Source: Azospirillum melinis
GTDB lineage: Bacteria > Pseudomonadota > Alphaproteobacteria > Azospirillales > Azospirillaceae
Direction: 5' to 3'
Length of the DNA stretch: 48,135 bases
Assembly: GCF_013340935.1 (NCBI RefSeq)
Contig: NZ_WHOS01000054.1
Coordinates: forward strand, 1-48,135
Position 1 is the first letter of the stretch. Each line of letters starts with the position of its first letter. The position numbers and the translations under genes were made by a program. Under the pieces are notes generated by a model. That model did no database searches. It was not told the origin of the DNA and saw nothing but the letters and a program-made list of their open reading frames with translations. Shown here one piece after another: positions 24,210 to 34,337 of the stretch.

Positions 24210-24851
24210 TTGGACCGCAATTCGACTTTGCCGCGTGATGTCAGCAAGTTGTTTTACAAAGAAGAACGTCTCGCACTTTTTATCGACGGCGCCAACCTCT
24301 ACGCCGCAGCACGTTCACTTGGCTTCGATATTGATTACAAAAGGTTGCGTGACGGCTTCGCCGGGGAAGGCAGGCTTGTGCGCGCCTTCTATTACACCGC
24401 CCTCGTCGAAGATCAGGAATACTCCCCGATCCGCCCGCTGGTCGATTGGCTGGACTACAACGGCTACACCATGGTGACCAAGCCGACCAAGGAGTTCACC
24501 GACGCGTCGGGCCGGCGCAAGATCAAGGGCAACATGGACATAGAGCTGGCCATCGACGTGATGGAGATGGCCGATCATGTCGACCACATCCTGCTGTTCT
24601 CCGGTGACGGCGACTTCCGCCGGCTGGTGGAGGCCGTGCAGCGCAAGGGCGTCCGCTTCAGCGTCGTCAGCACCGTCCGCTCGCAGCCGCCGATGGTCGC
24701 CGACGAGTTGCGCCGGCAGGCCGACAATTTCATCGAGTTGCAGGAGCTGGCGCCCTTCATCGCCCGCACCCATCATCACCGCGATCAGGCCCCCTCCCAC
24801 CACGACCAGCAGGGCGGCCCGACCATGTACGACCCCGACGACCGGGGCTGA
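24210..24851 (+). CDS. NYN-domain (LabA/DUF88-type) putative ribonuclease
   Basis: This 213-residue protein has a PIN-like NYN fold: the first acidic site ALFIDGANLYAAA, GNMDIELAIDVMEMA in the middle, and the SGDGDFRRLVEAVQRKG block with clustered Asp residues. NYN proteins of the LabA/Limkain class are thought to be metal-dependent nucleases; the substrate here is unknown. The C-terminus is His/Gln-rich. I choose the TTG at 24210 because GGAAGGA lies 8 bases upstream. The TTG at 24249, giving MFYKEERLALF, is also possible and agrees with typical family starts. The leader is unusually AT-rich for the window. Confidence 0.9.
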   Translation: MDRNSTLPRDVSKLFYKEERLALFIDGANLYAAARSLGFDIDYKRLRDGFAGEGRLVRAFYYTALVEDQEYSPIRPLVDWLDYNGYTMVTKPTKEFTDASGRRKIKGNMDIELAIDVMEMADHVDHILLFSGDGDFRRLVEAVQRKGVRFSVVSTVRSQPPMVADELRRQADNFIELQELAPFIARTHHHRDQAPSHHDQQGGPTMYDPDDRG

Positions 24852-24903
24852 CGTCACGGGCCGGAAAGCAGCGGCCCGAAACCAGCGAAAGCAGACGGCA
24901 TGA

Positions 24904-24932
24904 AAAAAGGAGCGCACCCGGCGCTCCTTTTT
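24904..24932. terminator. Bidirectional intrinsic terminator
   Basis: AAAAAGGAGCGC-N5-GCGCTCCTTTTT, a 12-base perfect stem with A and T runs in the arms, lies between the converging NYN gene and pdxA. Confidence 0.92.
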
Positions 24933-24958
24933 CGTTCGGGGACTTCCGTATTCCGGCC

Positions 24959-25987
24959 TTAAAAACCGGCTGTCCGTTGCCGGTTCCGCGCCATCCGGTC
25001 GGCCGTCTTCAGCGCCGCGATCAGGCTGGTCGCGTTGGCCTTGCCGGTGCCCGCAATGTCCAGCGCCGTCCCATGGTCGGGAGAGGTGCGGACGAAGGGC
25101 AGGCCCAGCGTGATGTTCACGCCGCTGTCGAAGTCCACCGTCTTCACCGGGATCAGCGCCTGATCGTGGTACATGCACAGCGCCGCGTCATAACCGCGCC
25201 GCGCGGCGGCATGGAACATGGTGTCGGGCGGGCGCGGCCCGGACACATCGATGCCGTCGGCGCGCAGCGTCGCGATGGCGGGCTCGATGATGTCGATCTC
25301 CTCGCGCCCCATCGCCCCACCCTCCCCCGCATGCGGGTTCAGGCCGGCGACTGCCAGCCGCGGCCGGTCGATGCCGAAGTTGCGTGCCAGCGACGCCGCG
25401 GTGACCCGGCCGGCATGGACGATGGCTTCGGTGGTCAGCTGGTTCACCGCGTCGCGCACCGACACGTGGATGGTCACCGGCACCACCCGAAGATCGGCCG
25501 CGGCCAGCATCATGATCGGTTCGTCGGTCAGTCCGGCGAGGTGGGCCAGATATTCGGTATGGCCGGGATGGCGGAAACCGGCGGCATAGAGCGACGATTT
25601 CTGGATCGGGTTGGTGACCACGGCCGCGGCCTGCCCACCCTGCACCAGCGCCACGGCACGGTCGATGCTGGCGATCACTGCGGCACCGTTGGCCGGATCG
25701 GGCCGGCCGGCGACAACCGGGTTGCCGAGCGTCACCGGCAGGACCGGCAGGGCGCGGCCGAACAGCGCCGCCCCCTCCTGCGGAGACGTGACGGCCTGCA
25801 CCGGAACCGGCAGTCCGATTGAGGCTGCCAGCGCGGCCAGCCTCGCGGGGTCGTCCAGAATGACGAAGGGTCGCAGGCCGGCCTCGTCGCGGGCCAGCCA
25901 CGCTTTCAAGCCGATCTCCCCGCCGACACCGGCCGGCTCCCCCATGGTCAGGGCCAGCGGCAGGTCGTTCGGCGGGGCGGCGGTCAC
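24959..25987 (-). CDS. pdxA: 4-hydroxythreonine-4-phosphate dehydrogenase
   Basis: PdxA oxidises 4-phosphohydroxy-L-threonine in the DXP-dependent vitamin B6 pathway, giving the substrate of PdxJ. The 342-residue protein has LALTMGEPAGVGGEI, TNPIQKSSLYAAGFRHPGHT, GLNPHAGEGGAMGREE and YHDQALIPVKTVDFD with the metal-binding His residues. It starts at a GTG overlapping the surA stop (GTGA). surA-pdxA is a widespread pairing; ksgA/rsmA, often next, is absent here and the NYN gene converges instead. Confidence 0.97.
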   Translation of the reverse strand: MTAAPPNDLPLALTMGEPAGVGGEIGLKAWLARDEAGLRPFVILDDPARLAALAASIGLPVPVQAVTSPQEGAALFGRALPVLPVTLGNPVVAGRPDPANGAAVIASIDRAVALVQGGQAAAVVTNPIQKSSLYAAGFRHPGHTEYLAHLAGLTDEPIMMLAAADLRVVPVTIHVSVRDAVNQLTTEAIVHAGRVTAASLARNFGIDRPRLAVAGLNPHAGEGGAMGREEIDIIEPAIATLRADGIDVSGPRPPDTMFHAAARRGYDAALCMYHDQALIPVKTVDFDSGVNITLGLPFVRTSPDHGTALDIAGTGKANATSLIAALKTADRMARNRQRTAGF

Positions 25988-27444
25988 AGGCGGGTCTCGA
26001 TGAAGGCGGTGCGGCGCAGGTCACGCAGATAACGGCGCGACAGCAGCTCCGCCCGTTCGCTGACCAGTTCGCGCTCGATCTCTTCGCGGCCGGGCAGCTT
26101 GGCCTCCTGGATGGGAGTCGGGGCCGGCGGCGGCGGCGGGGCCGGCTGGGCTTCCGGCGGCGGCTGGATCATCGGCATGTCGCGCTTGCAGACGATCAGG
26201 ATCACCGCGGCGGCCGGGCTCATCAGCACCGGGCTGGCCTGGCCGAGCGGGATGCCGAGCGCGAGGTTCTGCAGGCCGGGGGCCATGTCCTTGACCCGCA
26301 TGGTGCCCATATCGCCCGATTCTGGCATGCCGGTCTCCCTGGCGCGGGCCTGGAAATCGGAGCAGCTCTTGATCGACTTGCGCAGCTTTTCAGCCTGTTC
26401 CTTGACGGACTTGGCCTGCTCCTTGGACTCGATCGGGAGAATGATCTGCTTCATGTTGACCGTGGCCTTGGCCACGTCCGGCCGCGGTTGCGGACGGGGT
26501 GCGGCCGGCCGGGCGACCGGCATCGGCACCTCGCCGCCGCTGCTGCCGAACGGCCGCTGACCGCGCACCAGCAGGATGTGGTAGCCGGTCGCCGTGCGGA
26601 CCGGCGCCGACAGCTGGCCGCCGCGCATGCCCGACAGCGCCTTGTCCACCTCCGGCGACAGCTCGCCGCTGCGCACCCAGCCCAGGTCGCCGCCCGACGC
26701 GGCACCGGCGGATTGCGAGAACTGGCGGGCAAGCGCTGCGAAATTGCCGCCGCGCTTCACCTCCTCCACCAGACGCTCGGCATTGCGGCGCACCTCGTCG
26801 TCCTGGTCGGGGCTGTCCACCGCCAGGAAGATCTCGGCGACCAGATATTCGGGCTTGCCGATGTTGGCCTTCAACCGCTCCATCGCGGCGTCGACCTCGT
26901 CCTCGCCGACCACGACCTCCTGGCGGATGCGGCGCTGCATCACCTTCTGCCAGGCGAGCAGGGCACGGATCTGGTCCTTCAGGGTGGAATAGGGCACGTT
27001 CTGGCGCTTCAGCATCTCCTGAAGCTGCTGGCCGTTCATCCGGTTCTGCTCGGCGATGCGCTTGACGGCGTCCTCGATCTCCGACGCCGACACGGTGACG
27101 CCCTGGCGCTTGGCCTCCTGCATCTGCAGGCGCTCGTCGATCAGCAGGCGCATCACCTGCGGCATCAGCCGCTGGGTCGTCTCCGGGTTGGCGGCGGCGC
27201 CAGCGTTCAGCAGCGCCATGCGGATGCGGGCATTGACGTCCGAAACCGAAACGACCTCGTCATTCACCACCGCAGCGATGCCTTCCGACCCCGGCGCGCG
27301 GGCCTGACGCGTGCTCTCGTCCCCCGTCCGCGGCGCGGCGGCGCCGGCGGCAGCCTTGCTGGACTGCGCCACGGCGGGCATGGCCAGAAGCGCACAGGCG
27401 GTCGCCACGGCGACGGTGGTCCGGACGGCTCGCAAACTCGACAT
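25984..27444 (-). CDS. surA: Periplasmic chaperone/peptidyl-prolyl isomerase SurA
   Basis: SurA escorts outer-membrane proteins through the periplasm to the BAM complex. The 486-residue protein has a signal peptide ending AVAQ and an N-terminal helical chaperone core (VNDEVVSVSDVNARIRMALL). One clear parvulin domain (AALARQFSQSAGAASGGDLG, GYHILLVRGQRPFG) is followed by a degenerate second one (SGDMGTMRVKDMAPGLQ). Linkers are Pro/Ala-rich. The ATG at 27444 has GGAG 10 bases upstream and is preferred over a TTG at 27453. The usual upstream neighbour lptD is missing; lptG lies 169 bases upstream. Confidence 0.94.
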   Translation of the reverse strand: MSSLRAVRTTVAVATACALLAMPAVAQSSKAAAGAAAPRTGDESTRQARAPGSEGIAAVVNDEVVSVSDVNARIRMALLNAGAAANPETTQRLMPQVMRLLIDERLQMQEAKRQGVTVSASEIEDAVKRIAEQNRMNGQQLQEMLKRQNVPYSTLKDQIRALLAWQKVMQRRIRQEVVVGEDEVDAAMERLKANIGKPEYLVAEIFLAVDSPDQDDEVRRNAERLVEEVKRGGNFAALARQFSQSAGAASGGDLGWVRSGELSPEVDKALSGMRGGQLSAPVRTATGYHILLVRGQRPFGSSGGEVPMPVARPAAPRPQPRPDVAKATVNMKQIILPIESKEQAKSVKEQAEKLRKSIKSCSDFQARARETGMPESGDMGTMRVKDMAPGLQNLALGIPLGQASPVLMSPAAAVILIVCKRDMPMIQPPPEAQPAPPPPPAPTPIQEAKLPGREEIERELVSERAELLSRRYLRDLRRTAFIETRL

Positions 27445-27613
27445 GCTGCTCAAGCTCCAAAAACGGGTCGCCCGTTATTACGGTGGGGCCGGTGCCCCTG
27501 GCAAACGGAATCGGCCCCTGCAATCCAGTGCTAAACCAAGTGGGCGGAATTATGACCGATGGCGATAACCGCCCGCTTTGCGGCGAAAGGTCCCACCCAA
27601 GGGAGCCCTCCTA

Positions 27614-28708
27614 TCAACCGTCTTCCAGATGCAGAAGGGCGGCGATGCCCAGCAGCAGGCTGATGCCGGCGGGACTCCAGGCGGCCATGATGATGGGTAT
27701 GGTTTCCGACATGCCGAAGGTGCGGACCACGTCGGTCATCACGAACAGCACGAAGCCGGTCAGCACGCCGCCGGTGACCATCGCCATGGTGCCGCCGCGG
27801 CGCGGCAGACGCAGCGAGAAGGCGGCGGCGAACAGCACCATCGCCAGGAACAGGAAGGGCTGGGCCAGCAGCGACTGGTAATGCAGCCGGTGGCGCACGG
27901 CCGGGAAGCCTGTGGTCTCCAGCGTGTGGATGAAGCGCGGCAGCTCCCAGAAGGAGATGGTCTCCGGCGGGGCGAAGCTCTCCTCGATGGTCGCCATGTC
28001 CAGTTCGGTCGGGATGGTGTAGCTGTCCAGCTTCTCCGGGTCCTTCTTGGCCCGGTTCAGGATCGCTTCCTGCAATTCCCACTTGCGGTCCTTCAGCACG
28101 GCGCTGGGCGCATCGACGCGGCCCAGATAGTTCTGGTCGGCGTCGAACAGGAAGACGATGACGTTCGACAGCTCGAAGGTCACCGGGTTCACCAGCTCCG
28201 AATGGATGAAGAACTGCTCATTCTCGTTGGTCTGACGCAGCCACAGGCCGGAGCGCGAGATGTTCAGCGTGCTGGACTGGAGTTTGAGATAGCGGTCCTG
28301 CAACTGCTCGTACTTGGCGATGAACACGGCGCCGACCGGGTTGATCAGCGTCACCTTCACCACGCCGATGGCGGCGGCGGCGAACATCACCGGCATCAGG
28401 AACTGCCACGCCGACACGCCGACCGCGCGGGCAACCACCAGCTCGGCGCTGCGCGTCAGCCGCCAGAAGGTGAACATGCCCGCGAACAGGACGACAAAGG
28501 GGAAGATCTGCTGCCCGATCTCCGGCAGCTTCAGCAGCGCCATCTCCACCACCAGCCCGAAGGTGACGTGGGGCTTGGTGCCGGCGCGGCGCAGAAGCTC
28601 CACCGTGTCCAGCAGCAGCACGATGGCGAGCAGGATCACCATCAGCAGGCAGAACCACACGACGAACTGCCGCCCGATGTAGCGGGAAAGCGTAGGCGAG
28701 GAATACAT
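27614..28708 (-). CDS. lptG: LPS export ABC transporter permease LptG
   Basis: This 364-residue inner-membrane permease of the LptB2FG complex extracts LPS from the inner membrane. It has the YjgP/YjgQ-family layout: two N-terminal helices (LSRYIGRQFVVWFCLLMVIL), a conserved KLPEIGQQIFPFVVLFAGMFT segment, a large periplasmic beta-jellyroll region, and C-terminal helices ending LLLGIAALLHLEDG. LptG rather than LptF is inferred from length and from its place before surA. No lptF is adjacent, whereas the two genes are usually paired. Confidence 0.85.
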   Translation of the reverse strand: MYSSPTLSRYIGRQFVVWFCLLMVILLAIVLLLDTVELLRRAGTKPHVTFGLVVEMALLKLPEIGQQIFPFVVLFAGMFTFWRLTRSAELVVARAVGVSAWQFLMPVMFAAAAIGVVKVTLINPVGAVFIAKYEQLQDRYLKLQSSTLNISRSGLWLRQTNENEQFFIHSELVNPVTFELSNVIVFLFDADQNYLGRVDAPSAVLKDRKWELQEAILNRAKKDPEKLDSYTIPTELDMATIEESFAPPETISFWELPRFIHTLETTGFPAVRHRLHYQSLLAQPFLFLAMVLFAAAFSLRLPRRGGTMAMVTGGVLTGFVLFVMTDVVRTFGMSETIPIIMAAWSPAGISLLLGIAALLHLEDG

Positions 28709-28999
28709 GCGGTGTCCGGTCTCCGGAGCCCCGCCCGCAGCGCCGCCATGGCGCCTGGGACGGGCTGGCGCGGTCCCGACCGATAAGGATCGGTGCAGGC
28801 CCCCGCCGGAACAAGTCCCGCTGTTTACCTCTGTTGCGCCGCGATGACAACCGAAGCCGAGGCCGAAGCCGAGGCGGGTGCCGCAACCGGGCGCCCGCAA
28901 GCCTATCGACGGTGTCGTGCGTCTCCCTCCTTTTCCGTCTGGACTTCCTGCGCCGGCACTCCAAACTGTTGGGGAGAGGCTGCACGGGAGGGTCGGTCG

Positions 29000-29578
29000 A
29001 TGACGGACACCACGGTCGCAATCCGCCATGCGCGCGGGTCGGACGCCGCCGGCATGGCCCGCGTCCATGTGCAAAGCTGGCGCTCCACCTATCCCGGGCT
29101 GATCCCGGCGCAGTTCCTGGTCAACCTGTCGGAACCGGCAGCCGCCCAGCGCTGGGCAGCCATCGCCGAGACGCGCGGCCCCGGCCAGGGCGCCTTCGTC
29201 GCGGTGGATGTCACCGGCCGGATCGCCGGTCCCGGCACCATCGTCGGCATCGCCTCCTTCGGCACGCGCCGGGTCACGGTGGAGGGGCACGCAGGCGAGT
29301 TCCACGCGCTTTATTTGCTAGACGACGCAAAGGGTTACGGCATCGGCCGACGGCTGATGGCGGCGATGGCCGACCGTTTCCTGGCCGCCGGTATCCGCTC
29401 CGCGGCAGTCTGGTGCCTGCGCGACAACCCGTCGCGCTGGTTCTATGAAAGGTTGGGCGGGATCAAGGTGGCGGAGCGGCCGATCCGCTTCGCCGGCAGC
29501 GATCTTGTGGAAATCGCCTATGGCTGGCGCGACCTGACGCCGCTTGCACGCTTGTCGGCGGGGCCGGAGGTGCGGTAG
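29000..29578 (+). CDS. GNAT-family N-acetyltransferase
   Basis: This 192-residue protein begins with the GNAT N-terminal strand and helix (VAIRHARGSDAAGMARVHVQSW). The acetyl-CoA-binding motif A region is HALYLLDDAKGYGIGRRLMA (GYGIGRRLM as the pyrophosphate loop), and motif B is WCLRDNPSRWFYERLGG. Acetyl-CoA binding is therefore well supported, but the substrate is not predictable. GGGAGGG lies 7 bases before the ATG. It is 37 bases upstream of guaA in the same direction and may share its transcript. Confidence 0.9.
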   Translation: MTDTTVAIRHARGSDAAGMARVHVQSWRSTYPGLIPAQFLVNLSEPAAAQRWAAIAETRGPGQGAFVAVDVTGRIAGPGTIVGIASFGTRRVTVEGHAGEFHALYLLDDAKGYGIGRRLMAAMADRFLAAGIRSAAVWCLRDNPSRWFYERLGGIKVAERPIRFAGSDLVEIAYGWRDLTPLARLSAGPEVR

Positions 29579-29615
29579 TGAGGGGACTTGAGTCCCCACG
29601 CATCAGGATTCGCCG

Positions 29616-31184
<1,569 letters not shown>

Positions 31185-31231
31185 GGCGAGTGGGAGTGAG
31201 GCCGGCGGAAGCGCATCGCCGGTGAAAGACG

Positions 31232-31260
31232 AAGGGGCGGGAAACCGCCCCTTTTCTTTT
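31232..31260 (+). terminator. Intrinsic terminator after guaA
   Basis: AAGGGGCGG-GAAA-CCGCCCCTT followed by TTCTTTT: a 9-base perfect stem with a GAAA tetraloop and a T-rich tail, 48 bases past the guaA stop. Confidence 0.92.
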
Positions 31261-31277
31261 GTCTGCTCAGACGTCGC

Positions 31278-31496
31278 TCAGAACAGTGACTCTACTGTCT
31301 GCGTCTTGGGACCGCGCCGCTTGCCGCGGGCGGGCTTGGGGCTGGCCGGAAGCAGGCCCTCCCTCTGTGCGCAGAGGTCGTGCCAGACATGGCCCGGACG
31401 CTCCGGCGTCCAATACATGGGTTCGCCGAGCAGCACCTCTTCGCCACAACAGGTGCAGGGAGGGTATGGGCTGGATGTGTGTTCGAACCGGTCCAT
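31278..31496 (-). CDS. Small Cys-containing hypothetical protein
   Basis: A protein of 72 residues from the ATG at 31496 (MDRFEHTSSPYPPCTCCGEE). It contains CTCCGEEVLLGEPMYW and a later HDLCAQ, so three Cys and one His could form a small zinc site. The C-terminus is basic (PARGKRRGPKTQT). The start is uncertain: neither this ATG nor the in-frame TTG at 31556, which would add 20 residues, has a clear ribosome binding site. No family is recognised. It lies between the guaA terminator and the transglycosylase gene. Confidence 0.55.
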   Translation of the reverse strand: MDRFEHTSSPYPPCTCCGEEVLLGEPMYWTPERPGHVWHDLCAQREGLLPASPKPARGKRRGPKTQTVESLF

Positions 31497-31651
31497 CTCA
31501 CCGTTATGCCAGTGGCGAGGCGATCCGTAAGTGATGCGGATCAAATCGAACCGCAAGGGTGCAAAAAATAGTTCAGTTCAAGCTGCGCAAGAAGACGGCG
31601 ACGGTCCTGCTCTCCTACGGCAGGGAAGCGGGACCGCGCGGCCTTATCCCG

Positions 31652-32755
31652 TCAACGCACGTCGGCCAGTGCAACGCAGGCACGGTCGCGGCCAGCGAGG
31701 CTGCCGCAGCCGTCGGCGCGCTGGGAAACGAAGCGCATCACCACGCGCTCGCCCTTGCCGACCGACTGCGGCGGCAGCAGCGCCTCGGCGACCTGGGTGG
31801 TGAATTGCGGGCTGACGCGGTGCGTCGTCGCAGGCGCCGGGTCGAGGCTGGCGACCTGCACCGGCCGGGCCGGAGCGACGGCAGGAGCCGGGGCTGGAGC
31901 TGGCGCCGGCTCGGGCAGCGACGCCACGACCACCGGAGCCGGGGCCGGGGCCGGTTCGGCGATCTTCGGCTCGGCCGGGCGCGGCTCCATCCGCCGCGGC
32001 TCGACGGCACGGGATTCGGGGGCACGCGATTCGAGCGCGCGGGTTTCGGGGGCGGCGGAGGCGACGACGACCGGCGCCGGTTCCGACCGCTGCGAGGGCG
32101 CCGGCTGGCCGTTGCGCGGCTTCGGCGCGTCGTCCGGGACCACCGCGATCTCGATGGCCGAGGCGCCGGCCGCCAGCGACGGTTCGCGCGGGCCGGTGCC
32201 GCGCAGCACCGGGGTCAGCGCCGCCAGATACATCTTCGTCTCGCGCGGCAGCCGCTGCTTGCCGGCCAGATGCTGCGCATAGCAGGCCGGGCCGCAATTG
32301 TAGGCGGCGAGGAAACCGGGGGCGCCGAACAGGTCGTACATCTCGCGCAGATACGCGGTGCCGGCCATGATGTTCTCGTGCGGGTCGGATGGATCGGACC
32401 CCAGCCCATATTTCGCCCGCATCAGCTCATAGGTGCCGGGCATCACCTGCATCAGGCCGATGGCCCCGGCGGAGCTGGTCAGAACCTTGCCGCTGTTGGT
32501 CGTCGCCCGGCCATTGCTCTCGCGCATCATCACCGCGCGGATCCATTTCTCCGGCATGTCGTACCGCTGGGAGGCCTCGCGGATGTGCGGGACCCAGCGG
32601 GACAGCGGATCGTTCGGATCCGGGACATAGGCAGCGGATTCGACCGGCGGAGCCGTCTGCACCTGCGGCGCGTCGGAGGCGCAGCCGGCCAGACCGAGGG
32701 CAAGGCACAGCAGTGCTCCGGCGGCGTGGATCGTCGCGAGGTTTCGTTTGACCAC
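31652..32755 (-). CDS. Lipoprotein lytic transglycosylase (SLT domain)
   Basis: The 367-residue protein starts at GTG 32755 with a lipoprotein signal (LLCLALGLAGC; lipidated Cys25). Its goose-type SLT domain spans about residues 55-180: catalytic Glu79 in VMMRESNGRATTNSG, then SSAGAIGLMQVMPGTYELM and AAYNCGPACYAQHLAG. It would cleave peptidoglycan with 1,6-anhydro product formation, from the periplasmic face of the outer membrane. A long Pro/Ala/Glu linker follows (ESRAPESRAVEPRRMEPRP, APAPAPAVAPARPVQVASL), then a C-terminal domain with Cys-containing RADGCGSLAGRDRACVAL. Its function is unknown. Confidence 0.92.
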   Translation of the reverse strand: MVKRNLATIHAAGALLCLALGLAGCASDAPQVQTAPPVESAAYVPDPNDPLSRWVPHIREASQRYDMPEKWIRAVMMRESNGRATTNSGKVLTSSAGAIGLMQVMPGTYELMRAKYGLGSDPSDPHENIMAGTAYLREMYDLFGAPGFLAAYNCGPACYAQHLAGKQRLPRETKMYLAALTPVLRGTGPREPSLAAGASAIEIAVVPDDAPKPRNGQPAPSQRSEPAPVVVASAAPETRALESRAPESRAVEPRRMEPRPAEPKIAEPAPAPAPVVVASLPEPAPAPAPAPAVAPARPVQVASLDPAPATTHRVSPQFTTQVAEALLPPQSVGKGERVVMRFVSQRADGCGSLAGRDRACVALADVR

Positions 32756-33100
32756 GAGGGGATTTCCGTGCTGTTGGCGCAGGCGGGACAAAAGATGGAT
32801 CGCTTTTCAATGTATAGCCCACGCCTGTCAAGCGACATCACGGCCGTTTCTTGAATCCTGTCCCGAAGATGCCTCAAAAATGCCCGATTTATCCCTTGTG
32901 AAGAGGTCGGCAATTAGGATTTTGGGCAAATGTCCCTATGCCAATCTTCTCTCTCCATCCGGACATCACCACGCAGTCACAAGGCGCGACAACGGGAACC
33001 TTGACGGAACATCCACGCCACCCCTAATGGAGGGCGCCGGCCGCCCCCTCAACCGACGCCGCTCCGATCGGACAGGCCCGGCCGAACTGGATCGACGATC
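32756..33100. other. Divergent intergenic region, transglycosylase to RND efflux operon
   Basis: A 345-base gap holding promoters for both sides. On the plus strand TTGACG (33001-33006) and TAATGG (33025-33030) are 18 bases apart and could drive the efflux operon. No regulator gene, operator palindrome or RNA was recognised. Confidence 0.45.
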
Positions 33101-34318
33101 ATGACCGCCCCTCAACGGACCTTCCCACCGGCCCCGCAGCCGCCGCAGCAGCTGCAACCTGGGCGGCCCGCGCCGCAGGAAGACGCCCCGCCCCGCAAGC
33201 CCCGTCGGTTCGGCCGGCTGCTGGCGCTCCTGCTGGTTCTTCTCATGGCGGGCGGTGGCATCGCCCTGTGGCGAGCCCGCAATCCAGCCCCCTCCCCCAT
33301 CCCCGTCGGACCGGTGGCGGATCGGCCGGTCGAGTTGACCGCGCTGGAGGTCACGGCGGTCGCCCCGCGCGCGCTGACGGAGACGGTCCGGCTCAGCGGC
33401 TCGGTCTCGCCGATGGAACAGTCGGCGGTGAAGGCCGAGGTCGCCGCACGGCTGGCCGAGGTTTCGGTGCGCGAGGGTCAGGCGGTCCGCCGCGGCGACG
33501 TGCTGGCCCGCTTCGACACGGTGGAGCTGACCGCCCGCCTGAACGAGAAGCAGGCCAATCTGGAGGGCGCCCGGGCCCAGCTGGTGCTGGCCGAAAAGAC
33601 GCTGACCAAGAACCGCACGCTGAACCGCAGCAACATCGTCTCGGACACCAGCCTGGATCAGGCCGAAAGCAGCTTCGGCTTCCAGCGCGCCCAGGTCGAT
33701 GCGCTGGCGGCGCAGGTCGAACTGGCGCGCAAGGCCCTGCGCGACGCGGTGGTACTCAGCCCCATCGACGGCATGGTCGCCACCCGCTCCGTCAATCCGG
33801 GGGAAAATCTGGCGGTGAACGCCGCCATGTTCACAGTGGTCGACCTGTCGCGGGTCGAGGTCGAGGCGACCGTCCCGGCGGAGCAGGTGGCCCGACTCGC
33901 CGTCGGCCAGACCGCCAGCCTGCGGGTCGAAGGCTTCGGCGAGCGGGAGTTCGCCGGCAGCGTCGCCCGCATCAACCCGATGGCACGCGCGGGATCGCGC
34001 GCCATCCCGGTCTATGTGACCATCGACAATCGCGACGGCGCGCTGCGCGGCGGCATGTTCGCCAGCGGCGAGGTTCTGGTGGCGCAGGCGGCGGGCGCCA
34101 TCGCCGTGCCGCCGGTCGCCGTCCGCCATGACGAGCAGGGCGACTTCGTCCTCGCGATTGCGGACGGCCATACCGTGCGCCGCCCGGTCACGCGGGTGGC
34201 GCTGTGGGCGCGCGGCGATCTGGTGCAGGTGGAGGGCCTGGCGCCGGGCGACCGCGTCGTCACCGGCAACCTGCCCGGCCTGACCGCCGGACGCAGCGTC
34301 TCGATGACCGGCACCTGA
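33101..34318 (+). CDS. RND efflux periplasmic adaptor (MFP) subunit
   Basis: This 405-residue membrane-fusion protein links the RND pump to an outer-membrane channel. It has a Pro-rich cytoplasmic tail, one membrane helix (FGRLLALLLVLLMAGGGIAL) and a lipoyl half-motif (VKAEVAARLAEVSVREGQAV). A helical hairpin (ANLEGARAQLVLAEKTLTKN) and the second lipoyl half (LSPIDGMVATRSVNPGENLA) follow, then beta-barrel and membrane-proximal domains. The pump gene begins 19 bases after it. Substrate cannot be predicted. Confidence 0.95.
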   Translation: MTAPQRTFPPAPQPPQQLQPGRPAPQEDAPPRKPRRFGRLLALLLVLLMAGGGIALWRARNPAPSPIPVGPVADRPVELTALEVTAVAPRALTETVRLSGSVSPMEQSAVKAEVAARLAEVSVREGQAVRRGDVLARFDTVELTARLNEKQANLEGARAQLVLAEKTLTKNRTLNRSNIVSDTSLDQAESSFGFQRAQVDALAAQVELARKALRDAVVLSPIDGMVATRSVNPGENLAVNAAMFTVVDLSRVEVEATVPAEQVARLAVGQTASLRVEGFGEREFAGSVARINPMARAGSRAIPVYVTIDNRDGALRGGMFASGEVLVAQAAGAIAVPPVAVRHDEQGDFVLAIADGHTVRRPVTRVALWARGDLVQVEGLAPGDRVVTGNLPGLTAGRSVSMTGT

Positions 34319-34337
34319 CCCGGACGGACCAGCCGCC

